Position numbers and translations under genes: made by a program | Shown here: positions 10,551 to 23,700 of the stretch, piece by piece | Layout: the number at the start of each line of letters is the position of its first letter | Position numbering within the stretch: position 1 is the stretch's first letter | Notes under the pieces: model-generated | What the model was told of the DNA's origin: nothing | Databases searched by the model: none | What the model saw: the letters and a program-made list of their open reading frames with translations, nothing else | Assembly (NCBI RefSeq): GCF_000004195.4 | Contig: NC_030681.2 | Span: forward strand, 21,592,482-21,656,481 | Direction: 5' to 3' | DNA from: Xenopus tropicalis | Taxonomy: Eukaryota > Chordata > Amphibia > Anura > Pipidae | Length of the DNA: 64,000 nt

Positions 10551-11778
10551 TTAGTGGTTGAGTGGAACCAACGTGTAAACTGACCCACTGCTGCTTTTTG
10601 GTCCCGGAACAAAGTGTCCATTTCTAGCATGAAGATTGTGAGCACTCGAGGAGGTCTCTGTTCGGAATATTTGTGCCCGTGCTTCACAGCAGCCAAATTT
10701 GCTCATCAGAATATAAAAATCTCTGCGGAATGTCTTGGTAAAAATGGCGTATAAGAAAGGATTAGCAAAGGAATTGATTGGATAGAAAAGTACTAAAAGT
10801 ATCTTGGATTTGGATACTGTTATGAGGGGGATCTTTAGTGAAGCTGAGATTGCAAAAAATGATATTGGAGCCATGCACAAAAAATCTGTAAATATCAGTA
10901 TCGCCATTCGTTTGGCAATCTTTGTGTCACTGTTGGAAGATATGACGTCAGGATTCCTGACGGTCAGGTAAATACCGATGTAACACGTGCAGATAACTAC
11001 AAAGGCCAAAACATTGAGGACAAGAAGGAACATGATGTATGCCTGGGAAAGGGGGTTTTCGATGTCCATTGGCAAACAAATGCTGACTTTCATGTAGCTA
11101 CTAACACCAACTATTGGAAGCAGAGCCACTGTGAATGAAAACACCCAGCCTGAAGCCATTATCATTGTTGCGTGTCGAAATCGGACTTTCCGGTCTAACT
11201 GCATTGCATATGTTATTGTGTGCCATCTTTCCAAAGTTATTACAGTTAGAGTAAAGACAGACAGCTCACTAGCAAAGACGGTAAAAAACCCAGCAGCGTG
11301 ACACCCTGCACCTGTTTGCCAGTCAATGGCATAGTTATAATACTGACTTTTGGTCTTAATATCCACAGCTGCAATGAGCAACAGATAGACACCCATGCAC
11401 AAGTCTGCAAATGCAAGGTTGCACATTAGAAATCTGGGAACAGTGAATTTGTACTGACTTGTTAGCAATATTATCAGAACAACTGAATTTCCAGTGATAG
11501 CCAGAATGTTGACACACCATATAAGGACTCTGAGAGCCGTGTACCCCATTATATCTTCACATGGATTGAATTCGTCTGGAGTAGGAGAGCATACAAAATC
11601 CCGTTTTCCATAACAAAAGAAGTAGTCAAATGCAATGTCATCTTCCTTGTCTATCAAGTCATATGTTGTTTCTCCATTGGATAATATAGGATCCACTTGG
11701 GCTGACCTTTTGTTCAAAGACTTCAAATCTTCGGGCTGACTCTCATAAGTTTTATTGCAGATTGGATCCCAGTCTGTG
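10551..11778 (-). CDS. fshr: fshr terminal exon (exon 10): hinge, seven-helix domain, cytoplasmic tail
   Basis: The acceptor is a pyrimidine-rich tract ending TTGTTGCAG, and the first base completes an ATC codon. The exon first reads [11 protein letters not shown], matching the hinge with its glycosylation motif NKT. Counting from the in-exon ATG at 11726: conserved hinge cysteines at 38, 46 and 56 ([17 protein letters not shown]); TM1 about 64-88; TM2 96-120; TM3 141-165 followed by ERW (166-168), the glycoprotein-hormone-receptor form of DRY; TM4 186-207; TM5 229-251; TM6 271-293 with [16 protein letters not shown]7 306-329 with NPFLY (322-326). Cys142 and Cys217 are positioned for the extracellular-loop disulfide. 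After TM7 come FRRDF and a Cys-Cys pair (346-347), a probable palmitoylation site. The ATG at 11726 is internal to the receptor frame and is not a start. The stop codon is at 10551-10553. Confidence 0.98.
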
Positions 11779-14700
11779 CTGCAACAAGGAAAAAGTTATT
11801 GTTACTGTTTGTGTATCTGGAGGAAAGCGAGGAAAACTTACAAATTACAAAATTTTCATTTCCAATCTGTTTTTTTCCCATTCGGGATTCGGGGATTAGT
11901 AAATGTGCCCCTAAGGGTACTCATAGGGTTCCCCTTTATATTTCTTAAATTATGTTTATAAATTGTCAAGGTTTACTGTTGCCTCACCAATTTCCATTCA
12001 AATTGGAACTACTTATTTATACATCTTCAAAAGAAATTCTGTCAGAGTTGCAAAGAGGGATGTCAAAGGAAAGTCACAGGGACAAAATGTCAGAAACTGA
12101 CAGTAGCAGTTGATGAGGGACACATTATGAATTCCAGTTATGAAATATTGAGTTTATCTTTGTACTGACCTAGTAAGGATTTAGAAACAATAAATACTTT
12201 GTTGCCTTTCCTGCTAATCTAAAGATTAGAAATATATTTCTTAGTGAAGCAAAGTAAGGCGTTCATTGGATCATCTATGTAATCATCTGACCAATTTATC
12301 GTCTTTACACAAATATATTTCCACCCACACATCATTTTATGTTCGTTATTATTTCATAATACACAAGAGCCATGAATATTCTGTACATTAAATTCTTATA
12401 CATGGTACTTAGGATGTCATCAGTTATAATCTTTGCTTGATGTAGTCACATGACTCAATAAAACTTGTGTATTATAAAAAATAATGTACACTGTTATAAA
12501 ATATGACAATATTTGAGGTCACCTTGGAGTCCCATGACCTGTATAAAAGCATTAGGCCTGCTGCCTTGTGCTATAACTTTAATAGTAATAGAGCTTCTTG
12601 GTGACTTGGGGGTACATTATTCCCTATGTTATGCACAGTATATGGAGAATATTGTACTTATTTAGGTGACTTACATTTAAAGAATGTTCTAACGTTCATT
12701 TTTGTTCACAATTTGTATTTTTTGCTCCAAAATATGATTTTGTCACAGAAAAAAATTGCATTTTTCGCCATTTATTATGTGACAAAAATCCGCCATCTTA
12801 AAGCTGTCGAGAGCATGTAGAAGTCAATGGTAGCTGTCCTTTTTACAACTGGAAGATCTTTGCTTTGTGGTTTTAGAGGTTTACAGGCTTTTTTTTGTTT
12901 CATTTGCGCACAGTTTTTGCGAGATTTTTTTGCTACTTTTTTAAGTTTGCGCTTTTTCAGTTTGATTCTTTTAATAAAGGACTAGATATTTGTGTTTTTG
13001 GTGAAATAGTGTTTAACTGTGGTTTCCAAAAACTTTAAAATCATGAAAATCGGATTGCTGATAAATCTGCCCCCTACAGTATTTATGTATATAAATATAT
13101 ATATCTCAACTTCCAATCAGACACTCGTGCCATTTCATGACAAATTAGTGAAACGGGCAAAAATCCACAAAACACCCTTGTCGCCCAACTTTTATGTCTC
13201 CCGCGCCTATTTTGACGTGATCACGCCCATTTTGACGCAACCGTGACTTTTTTTGACGTCCGTTAAAATTTTCTGCTGCAAATTTTCACAGAATTTTCTC
13301 AAAACAATGGCTAAATGCGGAAATTCGTTGGGAATCCATACCTGGTGAAAAAATTAGCTTATCCCTAGTCAGGTGATTAGTTATGAGCGAATCTGTCCAG
13401 TTTTGCCTTGTCGAAAAAATCGTCAAACGCTAGGAAAATTCACGAAACATCGAAAAATATGCTAAAATGCGTTTGTTGTGTGCAGTTTTTGTTGTGCATG
13501 TCTTTTTTTTTGTGCCTGCTCCCATTTTTACACGACCGTGACTTTTTTTGATGTGCGTCATAAAAGATTGTTGCACATGCAAAAAATGTTGCGCTTGTCA
13601 GAAAATGATTTTTCGCAGTTTACTAAATTTTTTGCTGGTTCACTAATTTTTTCAGTGTTTCTTGAATCTTTCGGCGAAGTAAAATGGGACAGATTCGGTC
13701 ATGACTACTGGCAAATTTGGATTTTTTGCAGTTTTGTCATATAGTAAATCTTTTTTCTACAATTTTTAGTGCTAAAAACTCTGATTTGGAAAAAAAATTG
13801 AAATCAGGCCGCTAGCTAAAGGCCCGCTTAGACTTACCGTATATACTCGAGTATAAGCCGAGTTTTTCAGCACTAAAAATGTGCTGAAAAAGGAACCCTC
13901 GGCTTATACTCGAGCATATACGCGCATATATGGTAAATGGATTTGCAGCTGCTCGTTCCCGCCAGATAGCGCTCGGACTCGGCGTTGTATTGCCTACACA
14001 GGAGAAGGACCCATTCGCGGACTTTATTGAGGTTGTCCCGCAACTCTAAGGACCGGCCAAGCAGCGCGAAACTACTGTCTTGTTGCTGTCGGGTGTGCTG
14101 CTTATTGTAATCTGCCGAGAGCGCTCTGTTCCTCTAACCCTTGTCACGCGGCAGCTGGCGAGGTGATTACATGACGGCTCCTTGCAGACACACAGGTAGG
14201 AATTAAGAGGAGCGCCGCCGCTTATTTAAAGAGCAGCGTAAATGCTGGACTTACGGATCCTCTGGCGCTGCTGACAGGGCACACCGCAAGGTACCGCTGC
14301 TTCACTTGCACACCGGGAGTTGCTTTGGGTCTCATTGAAATATAGCAGGGTGCTGGGTGGCCATTCTGTAGGTGTCTCATCGGGCACTTATGTCCCAAAT
14401 CGCCACCATGAGTTTTTTATACGCCCCCAGACCCTGCTGATGAGACAGTCCTTCAACTTCATATGGTAGCTTTGCACTTTATGCCTCTACACCATTTTAT
14501 CCGTTTGTTGACCTGCCTGTCTGTATTGCTTAATTGCTATATCAAGTGGTTACATAATGTATGTGTATAATTGGGCTAATAATGTGGTCTGATTGGCAGA
14601 AAGTGGAAGTAAAGATGCCCCTGAGGAAGTTCCAGTTTATGTAATGGTGTATAACATCGTTGTACCATTAAGGGAAGCCACAGCATGCTTTACACTGTTT

Positions 14701-17700
14701 ACATAGCAAATAAAATTGTGTTCTTGAACCAACAAATGTATTTGTAGCTGTAATATTGGTGTGTAGGCGCCATCTCGGTGCATTGTGCTTGGGTCTGAGC
14801 TTTCAGAAGGAGCCAGCGCTACACATTAGAACTGCTTTCAGCTAACCTATTGTTTCTCCTACTCCCATGTAACTGGGGGTGTCGGCTTATACTCGAGTCA
14901 ATACGTTTTTCCAGTTTTCTTAGGTAAAATTAGGTACCTCGGCTTATATTCGGATCGGCTTATACTCGAGTATATACGGTAATTCTTCCAAACTACAGTG
15001 TAAATGTTCTCTCTATTGCTTTAATCTCATTTTAAACTTTCAGTCTATTAAAAATCGGAATGTTACTACTTCTATAATCTTCAGTTCATAAAGCAATCAT
15101 TTTAAACTCGTACTGATTTGACGAACGTATACAACAGATTAAAGCGAATGAAATGTTCTATAAAAGTATATAAAGTAGATTTCTATTTAACTTCTTTGGC
15201 CAAGAGACAAAAATAGCATTTGGGCTGATTCCGTTGCTGAATGCTGAAGCCCTGTGTCTCCCAGTAAGTGTGCTTTACAAGCTGCTCCAGGATCACACAA
15301 AGTAGTTACATCAGGTGCTGGGAAAGTTGCCATACAGCTAATAATAGCCTTTGTTCGTTTATTTAAGGGGCCGCACGAGGCACCTGCTTATCTGAACATT
15401 TCTGAACCAGATCATTGTGACCCACAGTGCCAAGAAGAGTAAACACCTTTATGAAGTGAACTGATATCACATACAAAATGGATGTGGTCCAATTTTCGTT
15501 GAGGATAAATTAACCTATAAATTTTTCTTTCGATATGCATGTTTTTATAAGTATTAAGTACTGTTTCAGTAGCAGCTTTCAATTGATCTTTATATTTTTC
15601 TTTCTATAGTTTTTGAATTATTCTTCTGCCTATTTCCAGATTTCAAATGGGGGTCAACCACTTAACTATTGCTCTCTGAGGCTACAATTTTATTTATACT
15701 TATTATTACTTGTTTTTCTCTTTTGACCCTTTCCTATTCACTGCCTTGTTGCTAGAGTAAATGTGTCCCTAGGAACCTGATAGCTGCTGAAGTTCCCAAC
15801 TGAAGATCAAGACTAGTGATGAGCGAATCTGTCCCGTTTCTCCGGAAAATTTGAAAAATAACAGTAAAATTCACAAAATGGTGAAAAATCCACGAAACAC
15901 GTTTGACTTGAGACTTATTTTATGCAACCATGTATATTTTGCCATGGGCGCGACTGCGCCTATTTTGACGTGACCACGACTTTTGTTGCATGACCACAAC
16001 TTTTGGCGAGCGTCAAATTTATTTGCGGTGTATTTTCACAGAAGTTTTGTGAAACAATTTGCCAATGGGAAAATGCGGAGATTCGCTGCAAATCCATACC
16101 TGGCAAAAAAATTTGCTCATCACTAATCAAGACCAGTTGTAAATTATCTCAGAACATCCCAGAATATGTTATACTGAAAGTTAATAGTTAATAAATTAAA
16201 GGTGAACTGCCCCTCGTAAATATATTGGTATATATTACCCTTGGCAATACTGAACAAGACGAAAATAATTTTTCATGGAAACCTCATTGTAGTGTTGTCA
16301 GCTTGACATGTTGCTAACACATTTTACTCAAATATCAATACAAATATACTCAATATCTAAGGGATATGTAAGTAATACAATATCAAAATATATCAACACA
16401 TTTATTGGAGCTCTTTTACTTTTCTATTTGCTCTTTAACCTCTATGGGCTGATTTATCAATTTTCGTGTTTGTTTTTCTAAACTGAATAAACTCGCATAT
16501 CGAATGCTCCCTTATTTATTAAACCTGTTTGAATATAAAAATTCAAATACCTCAAATTTTGGAGTTTACAAACTCAAACAAAACTTGCAAAACTCAAAAA
16601 TCTCAAACTGAAAATTCGCCAATGGCAAAATGCGGAATTTCATTGCGAATCCATTTTTACCGCAAATCCATTCACTCCTTACTATAAATTGGTATTACTG
16701 AGGAAAGTAAAAAATACACTTCCCATTGACTTCTGTGGTAACAATTTTGAGTTATTTTGATCTCTTCACGGCCAAGACCATACGTATTTGATATTCCTGA
16801 TTAAAATATAACTGGGCCATAATAAATTGGATTTAATAAGCATCTGTGGAGAAAAGCAGATAGTAAACTCATGAGAGCACAGAGCCAGGGTATATAAAGA
16901 AAGAATCTGAATAACAATCAACTACAGACCACCCATCTCCACCAAAAAGCTGAAATTTCAACTGTAACTTTCAAATAACTCGTTAGTGAAATATGAGTGT
17001 TTACAATAAGGACTCTTTAAACCTCTCTATTCTGAGTTTAGCCCTTTTGACCTCACCCCGCCCAATGGAGCCTGAATAAAGAGTCATCTAAGGTAAAGAA
17101 GAAACAAAGAAAATGCTTATGGGGGGCTTATGAACAGAGGCAGGAAATATCCCTTTCCCTAAATGATTTACACTCTGTAAGAAACTGGTGCTGAGTGAAC
17201 AAGTTTTGTTTTCCATGCCCGGTGCTTGTCCCTTGGCAGTAGGGATGAGTTTTGCTGGCACTTAGTCTAGACAAGCTATTTTTAGTGGATGATTACTGCA
17301 TTATCAAGTGTAAAGCTTATCATGGGGGGGGGGGGGAGAGAAAGACAGAGGGAGAAGATGTGAACGTTTAAATAATTGAAATTGTGCTGTGAGACTTGAA
17401 ATTTGATTGTATTCAACAGAACAACGTTTCAATTCTGCCATACTGTCTAATTGGAAAGGGATAGGGCATTTCCAGCTGTACAGTTCATCATTTAAAAAGA
17501 AACAACTGAATCGTCTGTTTAGATGGGGATTCAAATTAATGGTTTGGGAGCCCTTTACTTGAACTAAACATTGAGTTTGTTTGCTTTTTAGCATAAACAT
17601 TATTCACTGTGGTTAATACAGTGGGCTGGGAGCTCTAATTCATAGAAGTGCCTGTGAATCAAGCCATGATACGACCTACACAAAAATATATTCTTTATTG

Positions 17701-20700
17701 CAGTGAATGGTAGAAGGTCTGAAACTTCACTGTGTGCATTTGGCAGGAACAAAAGATCTTCCCATGACTTCAGCAGTGACTGAATGGTTAGTGGTCTTAG
17801 GCTAAAAAATATCTCTCGTTTATCATTGAAAAAGGCCCTATTGAGACACAAGGGGGCATATTTATCAATATTCATCTTTTTACAGTCATTTGGGTTTTTT
17901 ACAGTAACTGAGAATTTGAGTTTTCAAAAGTTAAGCCCAAAAATTGGGTATCTAAAAGCAGTGGGAGTTGTATTAGCAAAATTCAAGTTATTTTTCAGTT
18001 CGAGTGTTGGAGTTTTTGCAGAATGAAATTTAGTTGTATTTGAGTTGATTTTTTTTTTGGAAGATCAAGTATTCAAGTTCGGCAAGTTTTTGACTTTTTT
18101 CAAATTAGTGAGTTTGATTTTTGATAAATCTTCCTCTGGGGGCAGATTTATCAAGATTCAAGTTTTTCTTATTGCAATTTGAAGTTTTGTCAAAATGTAA
18201 ACATAAAAATGTCTTGGCACTCTGCAATCACAAATCGTATTTCATTCAAGCACATATGGTCAGTTAACATTGTAAACATAGCGCAATGTTGCAGGGAACA
18301 GTTCAGTATGCGTTTAAAGGAAAAGGAAAGTCAGTTTGGCATTTTACTGCCAATAGATTCACCATATTAGTTACACCTAGAACACTATTTATTCTGCAGA
18401 AAGCTTTTCCTAAGGGAAGGGGAATAAGTTCTTATGCATTCTTATCCAAACCTGAAGGAGACAAGAAATCCTGTGTTTCTTTTGATAGAGGTGCAGTGTT
18501 TCTGTGAGTGCTTATGGCTGTATTTACATTAGTTTTTACCTTTCTTTCCCCTTTATGCTATAGGGAAGGTTAATGTTTTTGTCTTTATGATTTGAAAAAT
18601 TAATAAACTTGATCTTGAATTTAATCCCATGACACTTGAAGCTCAAACAACCTATTTCTAAGAAACCCAACACTTACATTTCTCTCTTCCAGTTCGCAAA
18701 TGCACAGCAGTGGCTAGGGTAGGTTAGATCAGCTTCAATCAGTTCTTCAAACTTTTCCAGGGCTGGAAGCTTCTTTAAATTATATGCAGACTTTGCTTTG
18801 AGTCTTTTTATTTTCTCCAGTCCAAAGCTCGGCAAAGAGCTGATCCTTGTATTAGAAATATCCCTGAACCAATTCAAAGAAAATATTGTTAATACATTGG
18901 AAGAGTGGTAAATGTAATTTATAGATGATTATGCTAGGCAAATATTTTACGTAAAGAGGAAATATCTAGTGATGAGCGAATCTGTCCCATTTTGCTTTGC
19001 CACAAGATTGGCAAAACAGCAAGAAAATTCATTAAACGGCGGAAAATTCGCGAAACACATTTGTCGTGCAATTTTTTTGTCACCTGCATCTATTTTTTTT
19101 TGTCACCCGTGTTTTTTTTGACACGACCTCGCCCAATTTTGACACGGCCGCACCCAATTTGACATGCGACAAAAAAAAATTAAATGTGACAAATTTTTCT
19201 GCTGCAAATTTTTCCACGAAACAATTCGCCAATGGCGAAATGCGGAATTTCGCTGTGAATCCATGCCATCGCTAAAAATATCCTTTGCAATAGAACTGCA
19301 TGGTGCATTAAAGTGAAAGCACATGACTTCAGTACTTGCAAGGGTAAGAATGGAACCATGTGCTCCATCCCTGAAGCTGGGTGGAATTTCTGTTTGGGGG
19401 TGGCTACTAGTCATGATTATTTCGTGAAATCTGTCCCGTTTTGCTTCACTGAAAAATTTGTGAATCTTTGAAAAGATTTACGAAATGCAGAAAAACCTCA
19501 AAACTGCAAAAATGTTGCGTGTCAATAAAAAGTCACACGCGGAGAATTTTGTTGCCCGTTTCACCAATTAATCCACCAATGGCAAAACGTGGAAATTCAC
19601 CGCAAATCCATGCCTGCTGAAGTATTTCGCCCATCACTAGTGGCTACCAGTAGATGGTGTTTTATGTGAGAGTTTATGATTGTACACTTGACTGGTCTCT
19701 TTTTGGAGATGCTAAGCCTTATTCGCCACCTATTTCTTTTTCAGCTTTGTTTTACTTTTATGTACTGTAATATGAAGGAAACATGTAAAAAAGGACATTT
19801 TCTTGGAATCTGTGAAATGTATTAGAAGTTGGCAGGGGTTATTTACTTCAAATGAAAGAGCAAGAGCATTATGGGGCACAAATGCACATTCCTTAGTGCT
19901 CATTAAAAAACACTTTTATCCATGGCCTGACTGCACCCTGCACCTAAGGAAAAGGCCAACAATCCATTACTGAAGCTGGGTGGAATTACTCTTTGGTGAG
20001 GCTAACAGTAGATGGCTTTCCACATGAAAGCTAATAATTGTATACTTGCTAGTTAGTATGTTTGTGGAGATGCTAAGCATTATTCATCACATATTTGTTT
20101 TTCAGTTTTGTTGTGATGTTTTGTGATGTAATGAATAAACCCAGAAATTGTATCTTTCTTGGAAATGGTAAAAAGTAATACGATTTAGTAGGGGTTATTT
20201 ACTTTGACCTAGAATAAAAGTGTAAGAGCATCGTGGGACACAAAGTGCTCTTAGTGTTTTTTAAAAAGTGCTTGTGTCCATGGTCTGGCTGCATCTAACC
20301 TTTGTTGAAAAAAGTTGGAAAACTGGAAAACTGGGCAGCAAACTGGAAAATGAGGTTCAATGTTGATAAGTGCAAAGTTATGCATTTTGGTAGAAATAAT
20401 ATAAACGCGAACTATCTACTGAATGGTAGTGTGTTGGGGGGATCCTTAATGGAGAAGGATCTAGGGGTTTTTGTAGATAACAAGTTGTCTAATTCTGTGG
20501 CTACTAAAGCAAATAAAGTGCTGTCTATATATATAAAAAAGGGCATTGACTCAAGGGATGAGAACATATTTTTGCCGCTTTATAGGTCCCTGGTAAGGCC
20601 TCACCTTGAGTATGCAGTGCAGTTTTGGGCTCCAGTCCTTAAGAAGGATATTAATGAGCTGGAGAGAGTGCAGAGACTGCAACTAAACTGGTAAAGGGGA

Positions 20701-23700
20701 TGGAAGATTTAAACTATGAGGTTAGACTGTCAGGGTTGGGGTTGTTTTCTCTGGAAAAGAGGCGCTTGCGAGGGGACATGATTACTCAAAAAAACAATCA
20801 ACGCACCAGAGGCCCCCCCTTTAGATTGGAGGAACGGAGCTTCCATTTGAAGCAGCGTAGGTGGTTTTTCACGGTGAGGGCAGTGAGGTTGGGGAATGCC
20901 CTTCCTAGTGATGGGGTAATGGCAGATTCTGCCTATAAGAGGGGCCTGGATGAGTTCTTGAACCTAGTGGATAGATAGGTCAGTATGGGTCTGTATGTGA
21001 GTGGATAGATAGGTCAGTATGGGTCTGTATGTGAGTGTATAGATAGGTCAGTATGGGTCTGTATGTGAGTGTATAGATAGGTCAGTGTGGGTCTGTATGT
21101 GAGTGGATAGGTCAGTATGGGTCTGTATGTGAGTGTATAGATAGGTCAGTGTGGGTCTGTATGTGAGTGTATAGATAGGTCAGTGTGGGTCTGTATGTGA
21201 GTGGATAGATAGGTCAGTGTGGGTCTGTATGTGAGTGGATAGATAGGACAGTGTGGGTCTGTATGTGAGTGGATAGATAGGTCAGTGTGGGTCTGTATGT
21301 GAGTGGATAGATAGGTCAGTATGGGTCTGTATGTGAGTGTATAGATAGGTCAGTGTGGGTCTGTATGTAAGTGTATAGATAGGTCAGTATGGGTCTGTAT
21401 GTGAGTGGATAGATAGGTCAGTGTGGGTCTGTATGTGAGTGTATAGATAGGTCAGTGTGGGTCTGTATGTAAGTGTATAGATAGGTCAGTATGGGTCTGT
21501 ATGTGAGTGGATAGATAGGTCAGTATGGGTCTGTATGTGAGTGTATAGATAGGTCAGTATGGGTCTGTATGTGAGTATATAGATAGGTCAGTGTGGGTCT
21601 GTATGTGAGTGGATAGATAGGTCAGTATGGGTCTGTATGTGAGTGGATAGATAGGTCAGTGTGGGTCTGTATGTGAGTGGATAGATAGGTCAGTATAGGT
21701 TGTGGGTGCTGGGTTTACTTGGATGGGTTGAACTTGATGGACTCTGGTCTTTTTTCAACCCTATGTAACTATGTAACTATGTAAGATTTGGCATTGGGTA
21801 CAGACGGCATTAGGTGCGGGGCAGCCTTGTTCTTACCACCTGTCATAATTCTCATTTACTTTGAACTTGGACAAAACTGCAACTGTTTTTTTGTCCTTGG
21901 GTCCTGCCATGATTTTTGACATATTTATTGTGAGGGTACGTCATGCCTGTATAGAAGTATGTGAAGGCATTTGCAATTGTGTCTTTCAAGCTGCAGACCA
22001 AAATGTTGCCTTATACTACGGTGGAACGGAAGCACACAATATTACAATTCCCTAGAAAGGGTTAATATAAAGTTAATATGCAACTGCATATTGCAATATG
22101 CAACACACAAACACCTCTTTTATCTTATATAATATATAATATATTGGTGGAAATATTAAGCTCAAGTTAAAATGACATTAATGTGCACATAAGGATTTGT
22201 TTCTGTTCCTTCTGTAAGAACTGAATTAAATATTTAAATTGTGAAAACTTACAAAACAGTTGGCCCAGTGGATCCATGAAAAACAAGGTCAGGTAGTCTT
22301 GCCAGCCTCTCATTGCCACTGAGAATTCTGATAAATGGAAAGGATGGACTTTATTGTATTATTAAAGGTTAATAAATAATAGATGAGCTAAACAGAACCA
22401 AAAACCCTTAGGTTAAAGAGCAACAACGTACTTACATTTTCTTGTAGAATTGTACTTAGCACAAGGGATTGTCTCTGTGCTCAGAATATTGAAGAAATCC
22501 TAGCGAGTTGTCCCTGTTAGGGATTATTGGTTTGTACAGCTGACTGCTCCCCAATTTCCTCAACACGTACCCCCTGGTCAGTTAGGTAATTTCCTTGCTA
22601 AGTTTTAATGGAATTTTAGAACAACAGAAGGGCTATATGAGATAGTAATGTAGCATGTGGTTAGCCAGCCTGAGATAATGGCAGCTACAGAAAATGTTAA
22701 TAGATCATTTACAAAACCAGACACACTTCTAATCAATCGAGTTTTGGGGCTGCCGCTGATTCCAGCTTGATTTCCACATGATCTAGTAACCTTGGCCTCA
22801 ACAAGATGAGCCATGAACATATGAAATAAACATAATCATAAATGTTAAGGTTTCCAAGGGCCCAATGCAACATGAAAAATAGTATAAATATATATTAAAC
22901 AAATGTAACTAACACACAAATAAATAAGCTCTACTAAATACAAAGTACATATAAGATAATTAGTAGGTTCTTTAAAGGACATGTAAACCCCTTTTCAAAA
23001 ATGTAATAATTTAAATCTTTAAATACCTGCCATTATGGTTGTTCAGAGAATAATAGCAAGGTTGCAGCATCCCCTTAATCACTTGGGATTCCTTCTCCTT
23101 CTCTAACCCACCCGGACCCCTACCGTAGGAATTGATTTTGGCTCAGTTCTTCCCAACTAACAGCCAATAAACAGCCAATAAAGAGATGGTATTGCTGGTT
23201 TCCATTGAAACTCTGCTCTAGCTGTGCACTCTGCTGGAGAAACGTTTTTTTTTTTCTTCTAACCTCCTGTCCTGTGCTCAGTTGACCCGTTACAGGGCAC
23301 ACTCCAAGCAGGACTTTTATCAAAGTAAGTTCTGCCTGTGTAAGCCTGCATTATTCATTGCATGAACTTTACAATGCACATATGCTGTTTGCAGACGGTG
23401 CTGGTTTACGAAGGGGATATATGCAGTACAAATGACACAGTGTGGGTGGAGGAGATGTGCCAAACTTATATACATGGTAGAAAAATGTAAGGGTTTACAT
23501 GTCCTTTAATCACAGGATGATCTTTTTAAATGACCTGCGTTATATGATTAACTTTCTCATTGTATATAAGTTTACTTGGATAAATATAAACTTTCCCCGT
23601 AAAAACATAGAGTTCGCAATATTACATTATTCCATAACTATCCATCTTATGTCCTGTGTCTTAAAGACTTAGGGGTACATTTATTTACGCCCAAGAATTG

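Noticed and set aside
10551..11726. Intronless 391-residue GPCR starting at the ATG at 11726
   Set aside because: The receptor frame continues upstream to a splice acceptor at 11779 and joins eight further LRR exons; the ATG is internal.
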